From Daphnia pulex (Eukaryota; Arthropoda; Branchiopoda; Diplostraca; Daphniidae): a stretch of DNA of 64,000 nucleotides. The stretch lies in the NCBI RefSeq assembly GCF_021134715.1, contig NC_060017.1, positions 124,001 to 188,000 on the forward strand, in the 5' to 3' direction. The position numbers were made by a program, and so were the translations under genes. Positions 42,635 through 57,507 of the stretch are shown here, piece by piece. The first letter of the stretch is position 1. Each line of letters starts with the position of its first letter. A model generated the notes under the pieces. That model worked only from the letters and a program-made list of their open reading frames with translations. It was not told the DNA's origin and ran no database searches.

Positions 42635-43632
42635 CAAGCGAATCGCCACTCAAAGAGACCGTTTTGGGGGTTTTTGATTTAGCGGAAATCGTCGCTGGGG
42701 GTTCTAAAAATTTAGAAGTAGATGGGTTTTGTGCAAAATTTTTCGCTAAGTCGATTGGTGAAAACCGCAATCGCCTAGCTTTTGTAGTTTTGGAGATATT
42801 TAAAAAAAACTGAGAGGGGGTAGCCGAAATTTGAACTTTTTTTTTTGGTTTTTGTGCAGCAGTTTTCTCGTCAACTGCTGCACCTAGAAATATTCTAATT
42901 GTTTGAAAATGATAAGATAGCCCACCTCTTCAAACTGTTTTCATGTTTTTTCGATGCTCGGCTCAGAGGCCGAGATATTAACGATTGAAATTTTGGAAAA
43001 AATTCCTAAAAATTTCTTCGTTTTTCGGCCATGCGGGCTTCATCCTATAAGCCACCTAGCGCTCGCGAAAACAACATTTCCCCCTCTTTGCCTTTAGGGT
43101 CTGTTGAGGTGACCACCCCCTCTCGATAGGTGTAGGCTGACGTTATGAGGGAGACCACCCCGACAGACCCTAAAGGCAAAGAGGGGGAAATGTTGTTTTC
43201 GCGAGCGCTAGGTGGCTTATAGGATGAAGCCCGGCATGGCCGAAAAACGAAGAAATTTTTAGGAATTTTTTCCAAAATTTCAATCGTTAATATCTCGGCT
43301 TCTGAGCTGAGCATCGAAAAAACATGAAAACAGTTTGAAGAGGTGGGCTATCCCATCATTTTCCAACAATTAGAATATTTCTAGGTGCAGTAGTTGACGA
43401 GAAAACTGCTGCACAAAAACCGAAAAAAAAGTTCAAATTTCGGCTACCCCCTCACAGTTTTTTTTAAATATCTCCCAAACTGCAAAAGCTAGGCGATTGC
43501 AGTTTTCACCATTCAACTTAGCAAAAAATTTTGCACAAAACCTATCTACTTCTAAATTTTTAGAACCCCCAGCGACGATTTCCGCTAAATCAAAAAACCC
43601 CAAAACGGTCTCTTTGAGTGGCGATTCTCTTG
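42635..43632. mobile_element. Second-type palindromic TTAA element, complete
   Basis: 998 bp, nearly all one inverted repeat centred near 43133. The left end CAAGCGAATCGCCACTCAAA and right end TTTGAGTGGCGATTCTCTTG are flanked by TTAA (42631-42634, 43633-43636). It contains the GCGAGCGCTAGGTGGCTTAT block once in each arm. Terminal bases CAAGCG are shared with the first-type element at 7337, so both probably use the same piggyBac-like transposase. No frame of its own. Confidence 0.85.
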
Positions 43633-43636
43633 TTAA

Positions 43637-45149
43637 GAATTACATTCATTAATGTAATACACGTTATTACACAGCCACTGTGTAATTGATCCCTGATCTG
43701 ATCCCAAAATGGCAAAATCTCTTTCTTCCCTTGGACGGAAGAGGGAGAAAGAGAAAGGGTAAATATTTTTTGATATGGCAACACTGGTGATGGGGAATCG
43801 AGAAGAAAACGGAAAACTTGTAATTCGTGTTTTCATTTTTGATTTCATTACTATAAATGAAACTTAAAAAATGTGATCTTATGACCACAGATAGAGCTAA
43901 TGCAGCTCTTTTTTTTAAGAAATTTCCCACCCTATAATATTACGTAGTTACTGAATAACAGGCCTCCAAAGTAAGCCCATTCGGGCATTCCCTACTGGGC
44001 CTCTCGGCCGTACGGATACTTACGCAACGCGATGAAAACCACCTATCGCGTTGTTGAAAAATTCCCAAAAAATATCACATGATATATGTCTTAATATTAA
44101 CCTTCGAAAAAAAATGTATTGAATTCCACCGAGAATTCTATTTTTGGGAGCGTTTTGAAAAACGCGTTTTCCCTGCTGATCCTCTCAGCCGTACGGATAC
44201 TTTCGGTACCCACTGTAGGTATGCTAATTTCCAGTGTATTTCAAGCAGGAAGCTTCCAACTCCAAATGTTTTTTTTTTTTCAAAAACTATCGCTTCAAAA
44301 TGTAAAACCATCCAGTTTAAACAGTATGATTAAAGATTATTGGCGAAAAGATGACGTTATCGGTTAGGGGTCTTCCGTTCCGTATAGTTACTTATAGAAA
44401 GGTTTGATACATGGGGAATTTATATGCAGTCACCATATCTAACTTTTGCGCAAAAATTGAGGACACCAAGAACTGGTTACGGTAACTACGATCTAGATAT
44501 CACGAGCTCTGAAGAAATCCAATCTTGTCTGTTAATTAAATAAACGATAAATTCAAGCCCACGTCACTGCCATACGCCAAGAGCAAAGTTTGACCGTTTG
44601 ACTGAACTCGAGTAACTTCATTGGATTTTCGGAGCTTCAATATTGCCCAGCAACCCTATCTTCCAAGTTCTGAAAGACCAAAGTTTTGATTCAGTAGTTG
44701 TCCCCCCCCCCCAATGTTTTTAGGATAGAAAAGTATTATTTAACGTGGCCTATGTCCTCATGTCATAAAGATTACAAGCAATGGAATTGTGTGCCTCTTA
44801 TTATCTTGTTAGAAGAAGTTGGAAAGCCCAAACTTCTGGCCCATCTAGTCAACGAATGCTCTACTTTAGGGAATAAGGAAAAAGGAATTGATGTCCAGTA
44901 ACATCGCCCTCGATAATTAAAAGATTTAAAAAAAAGTTGTGTTTTTTTTTTCTTTCTTCTTCACATTTTTCATTGGCAACACGTTCAATAATTTTATATT
45001 CAAGTCGATTCTCATCGAAAGTCAAATTGAAAGAGCGAGCCAGCGTCATTACCCCACTAGAAATTTCGTTCCATTCGAGGGAATAGAAGCAGGAAGAGAA
45101 CATAAAGGAAAACAAAATTTTTTTCACTGATGGATTGCCATTCAATCAA
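43637..45149. other. No gene supported; downstream of CDK9
   Basis: Contains two related motifs, CTCTCGGCCGTACGGATACTTACG near 44011 in part and CTCAGCCGTACGGATACTTTCG near 44187 in part, suggesting another dispersed repeat. The part from about 44870 to 45149 is probably the CDK9 3' untranslated region. Confidence 0.4.
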
Positions 45150-46706
<1,557 letters not shown>

Positions 46707-49700
46707 GTTCTGGGGAGATTTGTTCGGATGATTTCTCACCCTGGAATCTGCTGAAATTCACCAGTACAAAAAAGAAGAGTACCAAGCACTTGGTGATGGA
46801 GAAAGATGTTAAAGTAAAAGAGGAGGAAACAAGTTTTTTTGAGCGAAAAATAACAAAAAAAAAAACAACTAAGGGCTATGGAAAAAATGTTTCTCCCAGA
46901 ACTGATGGGTAAGGCTAAACAGCAACCCAATATTGCGCTTTGCGTTCGATTTTGTATCTGGCCGAAATCACGACGAGTCTCAGACTCTCAGTGAGTTTTA
47001 GTCTTTTAGAACCTATGAACACTGCTGTTGTTGTCTTTTTGTTAGCAGCCAAGTGTTTCTAACCACACAAAACACTCTCGTTCGAGTATGCGACGTCATT
47101 TTCGCTTGCGTTTGAAGGTCCAATTACAACTGACATAATATACCGTGCGCACGGCATGAATTATAAATTGATTCTGGTCTTGAGTTCGATCCTTGATGAG
47201 AATATTGACATTCGGTTCGTTGTTAATTGGACCGGCGAATGATGAATGAGGCAAATTACTCGATGCATGACCTCACTTAACTTACAATCTCCATCTCATA
47301 ATAAAGAAACCTAATAAAGGGGTTGTGTTCGGTACGAAAGTAATTAAAAAATGAAGAAGAGGCGCAACTTCTATACATCTCCCGTGCGAGAACCGATCAA
47401 TATCCGTGCACTGAAGCACTGCTGCGCGCCGACCTTTTGGTGATCGTGTGTGTGTATGTGATGTGTTGCTGCGTGCGTACTATACATGTGCAGTTATATC
47501 GCACTAATCGATGAAACTAATTATTGGCGGGGGTCGCTCAATCATCTACCAATGCAATAATGTAGACGGCAGAAGAGCTTTTTTCTTTATTACCATCAGC
47601 CAACAAATCATACTGAGATATGTAGCTACTAAAATCGTCCATTATTTCCAATCTGATTGGAATTCAGTTGTCGGCAATATTGTTCAACAATTGATATTGA
47701 AAGTTTCAAATGACGTCGGTACGACTTTGCATTATTTAAGCCCGGAGAACGGAGTAAAGGAAAAAAGGGGTGGCAAAGATGGCCCTGTTCACTTATTGAA
47801 AAAGTCAAAAGCTGGCTGCCGATGCATCCGCCCAACACACACACACGGAGGGAAAACAAAAAAGCACACACATTTTATTAATGTGGTATAGTGCAATATA
47901 GGGAGCGTGCTGGCCTTTTGTTGACTTGAGCGTTGCGTTGTGCGTATATAGTAATAGTATAGGATAGGATAGTGGCATCGTCTATGTTTGTTTTAGAACA
48001 ATATTCGTTGTTGCCATTATTGTCCGTTTTCATTACCATCGCCGGCAAACAAAAGCCGGAATGCAGCAGCAGCTGACAAACAACCATTTCCAGCTCCGGC
48101 TAAGTTCCCGGTAAAAATGTTTAGTGAAATCCTCGGGGGAAAAGGGGAAAGGAGGAAAAAAAAATAGCTCATTTCTCCCATTTTGTTTTCATTCGCTTTC
48201 ATTTTCGCCAAAGAAAACGGGAATATAATAAAAAGGCAAACAAGGATGCAGTGCGGCATCCGAATTTCTCCCCTGCGTCACCGTGTCGGCGCAGCTGGAA
48301 CGGCGAAAGAAACGCTTGATGAAATTGCCTCTCCCGAGACGACGACGACGAAAAGAAAAAGGAAACAGCCAACTGAATCAAAGCGAGATAGTAGATAAAA
48401 AGAAACTCGTTTTAGTAGTTGACGGACGGCAAATCTCATAACATTCCGACGGTGTGTTATCGTCGTTGAGTGTCGTGCAGTTCAAAGAGAACCGGGCCAC
48501 GGTCAATTCGTCGTCCTTCACACGTTCCTTCTTGCTGGATAATTCACGTAAAATTGCAGATAGATATTGTAGGAAATCATTTGCCCGACCGAACGGAAAT
48601 GTATCCACAAGAAAAACCTCTACCTCCCGACGACACGACCAATCTTGGATTGAACAACAGTTGAGCGGAGAGATTTTCCAATCGATTCCGACTGCCAATG
48701 TTTGAACTGTTTCATGGTGGCTGCTCTATCTGGAATCCGTTGCTGCTGCTGTCGACTCCAGGTGGCTGAAAAGAAGCGCCATTGAAATATTGCCATCCAG
48801 TTCGTGTCTTGAATAATGCAATCCTAAGACAATCGACCTACTATAGTTCCAAATCTCCTCATCGAAAATGGATGAATAAGAGAATATCTTCATGGCGGCC
48901 CTGACGACGCCAACCGTAATATTGATCGTCCTTTACAAGATTCGTTTAGCTCGGCGAAAATGGAAAAAAAAAGAAGCCAGTCTATTAGTAGAGTCGACGG
49001 TGGAAAGAGACTGGCGATATCTATACATTGTCGACAAGTCAAGCGCTCTGCTGCTGCTGCTGTTGGCTGAGGAAAAATAGGCACAGAAGAAAAGCCACTA
49101 CGATATTGAAGGAAAAAGGACGTTGGAGGTCTGATGACGTCGTGCGCTATCGATTCGCGGCTTAACGTCGTCGTCTCTCCCGTTTCCTGCCTTGCGTATT
49201 GTTGGGACAATTTTAGGGACCTTGTCGATCCGTTGTGTGTGGTTTGTACAAAAGAAAATTGTAGATAAACGAGAATAATATTTTTTTTAAAAAAAGCAAA
49301 CCCGCATGAGAAAATGATTATCAAAGAGCGCGGGGGGAAATGGGCGCACACGCCGAGCAACCGCCATCGTCGTTACAACACGATTGTTTTAGCGACAGCC
49401 CGAAAACCGGCAGTTTGGCTTTGTCACACGCATCGTTCGTTTCGCTCCGAAAAGACGTCAGGTATACGTATATGTATCTATAATGTGTGTTGATCCATTC
49501 ACTGGGAGCCACTCTGCTGGGCCAGTGCAGCAGCAACTCGTCGTATTGATCGTGATTTCAGCCCAGCAGCAGCAGTGAGTTGGAAACACACACACACACA
49601 CACAGAGGGAAAAAGTGAAACGCCTACACGAACGCCCGCGTTTGGCTTCTGCGCCGAACCCGCTCGCCTTTCTACCGACCCTGGGCAACTCTTTCCCCCC

Positions 49701-49981
49701 ACCATCTACGTGCAGTTTAGTAGCGGCCGTCGACGGTCTACATATCGTCCCCAAAAATTTCCCTTCTTCGATTCGTGCCGTGCCAAATAATGGCCACTTG
49801 AAACTTTTCAGTGATTGCGACATTGCTGATTCGAGTCTAGTCTTCATTATTGTGTCGTGTGTGTCATTTTGACTCGTTGCACACGTTGAGTTGGGGGCTG
49901 GGGGAGAAGGGATTACAGTGGTGGCAGTGGTGATTGGCTATTGCATCGTCAGTTGTGACCCCACGGCCGTTTGATAAGGCG
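46707..49981. other. Shared 5' region of CDK9 and NPDC1; no gene supported
   Basis: Divergent intergenic region of 3.3 kb. CDK9 5' sequence is at the left. The right half, 47.4-49.98 kb, is rich in CA/TG runs, GACGAC and GCAGCA stretches, as in 5' regulatory and leader DNA here. Several open frames of 60-156 codons occur, but they overlap on opposite strands and show no domain. A leader exon for NPDC1 may lie near 49.5-49.9 kb. Confidence 0.4.
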
Positions 49982-52739
49982 ATGGTCAACCGTTGGTGGT
50001 GGTGGTTGCTGGCCTTCCTGCTGGTCGCGACGCAGCATTGCCTCGTCATCGCCAGCAGTCAGCATCGCAGTTATCTAGGTTCGTCTCTTTCATTTCTTTT
50101 TGTCCTCTATTCGGTCGCAGCACTCGACGACATTCTCATTTCGATTGTTTCCCCCCCCCCCCCTGAACCGATAACTCGGAGCCCTGCGTTTGCTGGTCGA
50201 CCAGCTGTGCCCGCACACACCAACGACATCTGTTACGACGTCATCGTCAAGTTGGTTATATAAAAAAGGACACATGACTAATCTGCTATAATATACCTTA
50301 GACATTCAAGTTTTAGGTCACTAGCTATAATAATGGCATATGTAACCTTTCTTTTGTTTTTTCGATGGTTGTTGTGTAGATGCGGTGGAAGATACGAATA
50401 ACGGGCCGGAGGATCTCTTTTTAGACGAACTGGTCCGCAATCTGAAATGGAAGGCCGCCCAGCAGCAGAAAACCGCTCACATTCGTCAACGACTGCCGCA
50501 ATTGACAGACATTCGATTAATGGATGAAGACGATTATGCTGAACAAGATGGGGATAACATGTCGTTGCAGCCGAAAATGGAGCAGCAGCAAGAGCCGCAG
50601 CAGGAGCCAAAGAATTTTGCATATCGACCCCATGACGACCGATTCCGTAATCAGCGTCCACCCCACCAACCTGTCCGACAAATTAAGACCTTTAATCCTC
50701 TTATCCAGCCGGCTGGTACGAATCTTGGTTCGATATTTGAATCCTCATTTCACTTTTATTTTCTCTTGTGTCCCCTCGCTCGGACAAGAGAAGCCATTTT
50801 GCGAAATACTAACACGATCGGTGAACGAGTCCAGCCGTTATAATCTAATGTGTCCGGTCGTCCTTTCCATTCTTTACAGCCGTACCGTCGACCATTCCTC
50901 TTCAAATGAGCTCTAATGATATCCGCATGGCCGGCCAAAAGGAGACAGACATCTTCGACGAAGGGCCCGTAACAATGTCTCAGCAGCAGCAGCAGCAGCC
51001 GGCCCCTGGAATGGGCAAGTTTATGGAAAGTTCTCCCGCCGTTGCTAGCCAGGAAGAGGCGGATGAAAGTGTTGAATCGCGAATTTCACGAGATCCCGTC
51101 GCCCACGCCATCGTCAGCCCTGCGAAAACTGAGCGCATTCACGACTCCCTGGCCGACATTTACCTCACAGGTATTGCAACAAATTTAGAGCCAATCAACT
51201 CGAGATGGCGTCAGCACAGGGGAAGAAAAAAAATAACCTTTTTTTAAAAAATGTTTTGTAAATGATTTCCTTATTCCGGGCGTCGTCAACTTATTGTGCG
51301 CGCACGGGCTTAATTGATTGCAGCTCTGGTGGCCGGATGCACTGCGTCGGTTGTAGCAGCCCTCTTGGCCCTGGGAGTCTGCTTCTATAGGTGAGTTCCA
51401 ATTTCCTTCCTCGATCAATGCGAGGTCCTTGTGAAAGGATTCGCCATTGGCAGGTCTTCCAAAACATCAGACGGGAGGGTTCAGACTCCTCCCTGCACCA
51501 AGCCTAAGGCTTGGCCTAAGGAGACGTCACGTTCAATCTCTAAGACGTAAATAGACGAGGATTAGGGGCACGACGACGCTGAAAAGGGTCGATTAAAAGC
51601 CCAGCCAAGAAAAATAAACAGGGGCGGTGCTTGAATAACACAAATTTGAGCTTCATCCTCGTCGTTCCTCGGGTTTTGACTTTCAGTCGACTTGTTCCGT
51701 AAAAGTATGTAATAAGGCCGACTCAGGCGTAGGATTCACAGCATGCACTCGGGAAGAAATAGTGAGCACCTCAAACTATATTTCTTTCCGGGCCATTTTA
51801 TTCTATCGATCGAGCAGACGAACCTATTAGAGAAATGTTTCCTTTTTGATCTCTTTAAGTTTGTTTGCCTGACGGGAGTTTTCTCGGCACGGATCACGCG
51901 TTATTCGACATAATCTGATTACCTTTAGAGCTTTATTTTACTGTAAATATCAGTCAGCAATAGAGTGCAATCAAAAGCCAAAGTGATCCATCATGGCAAA
52001 ACAAATCAATGAAAACGTCACAGTCTATCGATTAATTAACCGACAACAGATGGCAGAGAAGAGCCAAAGCGGCACAAGAAGTTGAATATCCAGCCTACGG
52101 GATCACCGGCCCAGGTCCGTCACCGAGTGGTAAATCGTCACTGAAATCCTCTCCGTCTTCGACGACTCCCGGCGGAGGGATTGGCAGCTGGGCTCTGGGT
52201 AAAACGCCAAAGTCGATGGCCAGCAGTGGTGACAAGAAACTGGCTCACTCTGCCCACATGTTCCACTTCCAGCACCAGAAACAGCAAGTCATAGCGCTCG
52301 AAAGGTTCGTTATCTCCTTGCTTTTATACAGTGCAGCGCTCCGCACGTGCATCACGTGGCGGAATAAAAACAGATGCGGAATCATTTCATGCGAATTTCT
52401 TTTCTTTTCTTTGCCGCCCACCAACGTCCACTCGGCAGTCATTCCGGATGCGATAGACGCGGCTCCAATTCGGGTGGAGAAAGCGACGAAGATAACGAAG
52501 AAGGAGACTACACTGTTTACGAGTGTCCTGGACTAGCGCCGGTAATCACATGATCCTTTTACTCGTAGCCCTTCAAGTCACGAGCTAACGATGTTTCTTT
52601 TTTTTTCTTTTGTCTTTTGTATTTTATTTGATATTCTTTTGTTTCTTGACAGACGGGCGAAATGGAAGTCAAGAACCCGCTCTTCCTTGACGACCCCACT
52701 CCGGCCACGCCAGCAGCCGTGAAACGTCAATCCAAATAG
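49982..52739 (+). CDS. NPDC1: NPDC1/CAB-1 family membrane protein
   Basis: Seven plus-strand exons, 49982-50078, 50380-50715, 50880-51170, 51324-51390, 52050-52304, 52439-52541 and 52653-52739, close in phase to 411 aa. NPDC1 (CAB-1 in worms) is a neural single-pass membrane protein linked to vesicle and synaptic trafficking. Order: signal peptide (WWWWLLAFLLVATQHCL), a long Gln/Pro-rich acidic outer part (residues about 33-240), the conserved stem IHDSLADIYLT, the membrane helix LVAGCTASVVAALLALGVCF, then the conserved inner tail: VEYPAYGITGPG, KKLAHSAHMFHFQHQKQQ, acidic SDEDNEEGDYTVYECPGLAP and TGEMEVKNPLF. The inner tail is the family signature and is intact. The gene is tail-to-tail with GPCPD1. 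Confidence 0.95.
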
Positions 52740-53575
52740 ACTTGAGTTGAATAGAACGAAGAAATGATCCATCTTATTATTATTAACTGAAAACCCGAAT
52801 TCATCAAACCAAAAGGCGCCAGAAAAATGTACTACCCTACAAATGTACCCGACGAGAACAGATTCCCCCAAAAAGAAGAAAAAACAAAAGAAAGAAAAAA
52901 TTCATTTCAAATATTAACAAAAATGGTGGTTGAATTTTTAAACCTGGAGTCGTCAATGTCCTGTGTTTTACACGTACGTGTTCCAACAACTACTATATAT
53001 ATTACTCTATCTTCTAACCTTAAATGTCTATTAAACGCCATCCTCTAATTAAGCAGCAAAGAAAAATGCCGTCGTCAACTCTTTCTCTATCCACCACCTC
53101 TTTCAATCTTTCTTAATTATCAATCATTCTCTTATATGGGTTCTACTTTTACCGACTTCTAAAGATACATGATTATATATTATATATATATATTAAAAAA
53201 TAGAGTAACGATATTCATCATCTCCGGCACCCTCTTATTTTTATTGTTATTAAACATTGGGTTTTGACATTATTAATACACTATTTTGATGTTGCCACGC
53301 CACGAAATAACAGGAAGCTATTGTTTATTGTTTTTTGTTTTGTTGGTTTCTGAAAACACACACACACTGAAAACATAAACCGGGACGCACAAACTTTCCT
53401 CATTTTAATTTTGTTTTTCTTGCACCCGGAATGCACTAGAATTTTCTTTTTGGAAAAGAACTTTGTTAATTAAAGAAGAAGAAGAAGAAAAAAGTAGAAG
53501 ACTAATAACGAGTGAAAACGCAAGCCGAACGATGCAAACGCGACGGTATTGAAGGAAGCCAAATCTAAATAGAAT
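52740..53575. other. Convergent 3' untranslated regions
   Basis: The NPDC1 3' end (from the left) and GPCPD1 3' end (from the right) share 836 bp. It holds a TATATA run at 53174-53192 and a (CA)n run near 53360. Plus-strand ATTAAA occurs near 53030 and minus-strand AATAAA-like signals near 53240-53330; the exact ends are not determined. Confidence 0.5.
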
Positions 53576-56348
53576 TTAGGAACTGGATGAAGTCGACGAC
53601 GCAATTTTGATCAATTCTTTTTGCTCCTGTCTGGCCTCGACGAGGAAAATAGACTCTTTCGTTTCTTTGGCGCTGTGCACGTCGATTTTGTCGTAGATGA
53701 TGCCGTTGAGGCCCAAGTTCTTCAAGTAGCGAATAGTGGCCTGGTCGTTGTTATCCTCTCCCCAGCAGAACAGGATCAATCCTCGACTTTGAACTAAAGC
53801 CACTTGGGTAGGATCGCGCAGAATATCTTCAGAATGAACGCACAAACCCTGCGGGGGAAATAAGTCGATCGATTTGTTAAGACAACTTGACTTTGGGCAT
53901 CATTTGACGGCTAAGCTTGGTGTACCAGTATTCCTATGGATAAAACAAAGTGCACGCCCGTCGGGATGTTGTGGGTACGCGGATCGTGGTAGTCGGCAAA
54001 TTTCGCCGTGATACCCTGAGTGAGGAACATAACTGGATATTTGTTCTGCTTCATTCTTAACCTTTACCGAAGGGGGAAAAAAGGTTATTACATCAATGCC
54101 TACTTTCAGGCCAGACTTTACAAGCGAAACTTACACGGTGCAAATGTCCGGATGGAAACACGAAAAGATAATTTTTCGAGACCCACCGTACATCAAAACT
54201 GGTTTCAGGATCGTATCCAGGTACACATTGAGTTCGAACGGATTGTTGAGCTCAAACGATCCATCCTAGATATTAAAAAAAAAATCATCCCCTCAAAAGT
54301 TAATGAAGAGAAAATCAATGAGGTGAAAATGGTCCAACCTTAAGTTGCATAGTCCACTTGATTTCAACATTGAATCCGACATGTGGATCCAAATGCTCCA
54401 AGGCACGCTGCAGCGTAGGGAATGGCTGATGATCATCGAAATCGTCGTCATTGAGCTTGGGTACGCGACTGTTTTCTTTGACGTGATAAATTTTAAGTTT
54501 CTGCAACTGAGCTAACGTCAGCTCCTTGATGGGCAGGTGAAGCATATCAAAAGGACCTTCACTGGCGCCGTTACCACATTCATCTTTGCCTAATTTCCTC
54601 ATCATGGCCGTATAGACGTAGAAATCATGGTAAATTACAGGTACCATGTCCTTGGACAGCTGGACGTCAAACTCTATCATGTCAGCTCCATGTTCGGCAG
54701 CGTGAGCTAACGAAGCTATGGTATTCTCACGAATTGAGGAACAACTATACATTCGTTAACAAATGCCAAGGACCAAAATTTTTTTTAAATGTCAAAGCTT
54801 TCATGTCATAAATAGATGGCTTGTCAATCACCTTTTTAAGGCCTCCTTGAAGGAGCTACCGGCACCACGGTGTCCAACTTCCAGGCCGCGCCACGAATGC
54901 TTCCAATGACGAGCAAACGAGATGGACATGTCGCATTCGAATCCGTTCATGGGCCGCACGATCAGATAATCCACTATAATTTCAAAGGTATTTTGACAAC
55001 GCCACAGTGACGCTGCTGGCCAGGGCAGGTACCTTTAAGTTGGCCGATAGCTAGGTGCTTCGGACTGGTAATGGGCACCGTGGCACTGCCTTCACTCTGG
55101 GTCATGTTGTTCTGCAGGACGTAACAAAATCCAATATGCTCCGACGAATCCAATCCGGATGAGTTATGGGCGTAAAAGTCCACTAGAAATGTCTGCCAAG
55201 CACAAGAGAAATAAACCATATTGCATACGCGTTCCATTAAAAAATGCGTCAACTTACCACCGACTCGGGTCTAGTAACTTGAGCTTGAAAAATGAGGTAG
55301 GAACCGCGATCCATCAACTCGCCAAATTGTTGTTGACGCTGGAACTCGCAATCGGCACTACTCATTGACTGAAAAATAAGGCAAATCATCAAATTATTCG
55401 AATTTTGGAATTGGCAAATGAATACAGATTGCATAAAAACACTCTTACAGCAACTTCAATCAGTGGCCAGGATTTCACAGCATTACGGACGTCTTGCACA
55501 TCCCAACTTTCATCGACACCACCGTCTCGTACTGTATTGTTGCAAGGAAAGTCAACGTCAACAGGGGTTACTTTCACTCGAAACTGTAGATTCAAATAAC
55601 AAAAGCAAAAGAGCATAGATATAGATTTGTTTTTAACACAAATATAAAAAAATAAAAAAAAAAAGATTACAGATTTCCCATGAAGAGACTTCTTCCACAT
55701 GCGAATGGGGTCGTTGTATAACTTGAGTTGAACAACAGTCTCTTTCGTTAGCCAGCCTCGATCCACTCGTGTTTCTCCATTGTAAGTTCCAAAGAGATCA
55801 ATATGAATAAGATCATTTTGAGAACCTTAATAAGCAAAGCAAACAAACCATTTATTCAAAAATTAATTTGACTCAATTAATTTAGTTTTAATACTGTTAA
55901 TTTTGATGATCCTTGGTGAGATGTTAGTCTCCCATCTCCTCATAATCAAAACCCTTCCATTTACTTCATTTTCTTCTAAATGATGATCCAACACGATGCA
56001 AGTAAAGTAGCGAAAGTGCACTTCCTGATCGACTGGTAGTTGAGTGGTTCCCTGCCAAATCTCATTTCTATATGTTAAACAAGGGTAAATTAAAATATCA
56101 TAATCAAATTATATATTAAAATATCAGGGATGATTATTATATAATATACTTCAGTTAAAAATGTTGTTTTAAGTTACACGTATATATATTTTGGCTTACC
56201 CGTCAGACGAGTTGATTATACTTTTAGTCAAGAGAATTCCATTTTGATGGTTCCAATTTCCTAGCTGATGGCAGTTGCCCACCACACCAACACATTCACC
56301 CGGAGTAGTCCTTAAGGTCACACGAAAATTCCATTCCCTTCCAAACAT
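53576..56348 (-). CDS. GPCPD1: Glycerophosphocholine phosphodiesterase GPCPD1 (GDE5)
   Basis: Eleven minus-strand exons, 56348-56200, 56067-55895, 55825-55671, 55583-55449, 55368-55258, 55192-55033, 54973-54832, 54744-54339, 54265-54135, 54055-53926 and 53848-53576, close in phase to 654 aa (vertebrate form about 670). The enzyme splits glycerophosphocholine to glycerol-3-phosphate and choline in the cytosol. Residues about 1-120 are a starch-binding CBM20 module (VTLRTTPGECVGVVGNC, LGNWNHQNG). The GDPD barrel begins with GHRGAGSSFKEAL, then ENTIASLAHAAEHGADMIEF, the metal-site EFDVQLSKD and VPVIYHDF, NVEIKW, IIFSCFHPDIC, KYPVMFLTQG and LILFCWGEDNND. Catalytic His of HRGAG and HD pair are present. 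The gene looks intact. A short Ser-rich end follows. Confidence 0.97.
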
Positions 56349-57507
56349 CTAATTGTAAGTAAAGCAATGTTGAATTAGTTTGAAAAGTTGCAGTTTGTGG
56401 ATTAGTATTTCATACCTTATTACTCTTAGAGCTATGTTCCACTATGTGAGACAATTAAATTTGTTATAATTTCTAACCCTTTTTTATGCGAACATTTCGC
56501 TTCTTGCCCTAGTAGACTTCGGATATTGAACTAAGAAAATCGTGACTATTTTGACATGGTTACCTCTATTGTACCACGTCCAATTTTTCTTTCTTTTCTT
56601 TCTTTTTACAGTTAAGTATCGATAAAAAGATAGATGGCTTGATTGATCGATACTTTGTTTTCGAGATCCAATTTCGAATTAAGATTTTTCAATTGAATCT
56701 TGCGTCGTACTTCGTTGACTTGTTATAGCTGGTTTCCTTATTTTCAAGCGTGAAACGTTATCTTCCAATAAATCAGTGATTACCCGTGGACTGCTTTTTG
56801 GACTCTGTAACTCCGCTTTTATTTAATTAAAGATTTTCAGTAATAAAACTGACTCCCCTTCCCAACCCTTTTGTTTATGGACGCAACACTCGTACAGCAC
56901 ATATATGTGGGCCGCTCTAGCTTTTTTTTTAACATAGAGAAAGTTGTTTTAAGTTCTCATTAATATGCTAAAATTTCAAAGAGTGTTCTGTAATTTTTTC
57001 CTCCATACTCAGTCAATCCTTTCATATGTGGCTACGTGTTTCGAAAGGAAATTGTATCCGGGATTAAAAACAAAATAAGCTCGGGCCAAGCGAGAAGTCA
57101 AAGATCAATAAAATAGTGAATTCGTAAAAGAAAAAAAAAAGAAAAAACTTATCAGGAACACTCTTTTAATCAACGTCACATCGTCTAATACAAATTAAAG
57201 ATAGCTGTATAACTGTTATCTTGACTTCATATTTTAAAACCAAACGCATCAGAATATTTACTATTGTTTATATATTGACAGGGATAAAATTGTTAAATAA
57301 CTCGACTAGACTATGCGATAAGCGCAAATCACATACAATAAGGAGAGACAACACGTACACAAAATTGACCTGTCTCTTTCATCTGTTTGCCTTCAGTAGG
57401 TAATAACTTAACTTATAGATTCATTAAAAAAGTTTATGACCCTTTCACGCTTTTAGCAAACTTCAAAAACCAAGAAACAAAATTTCCAACTGCTAGAACT
57501 TTAGAGA
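56349..57507. other. Intergenic, divergent 5' region of GPCPD1 and SERHL
   Basis: AT-rich 1.16 kb between two divergently transcribed genes. No other gene or repeat is seen. The core promoters could not be fixed with confidence. Confidence 0.4.

Noticed and set aside
48890-49360. 156-codon minus-strand frame
   Set aside because: No domain, no splice context, low-complexity stretches; it lies in the leader region of NPDC1.
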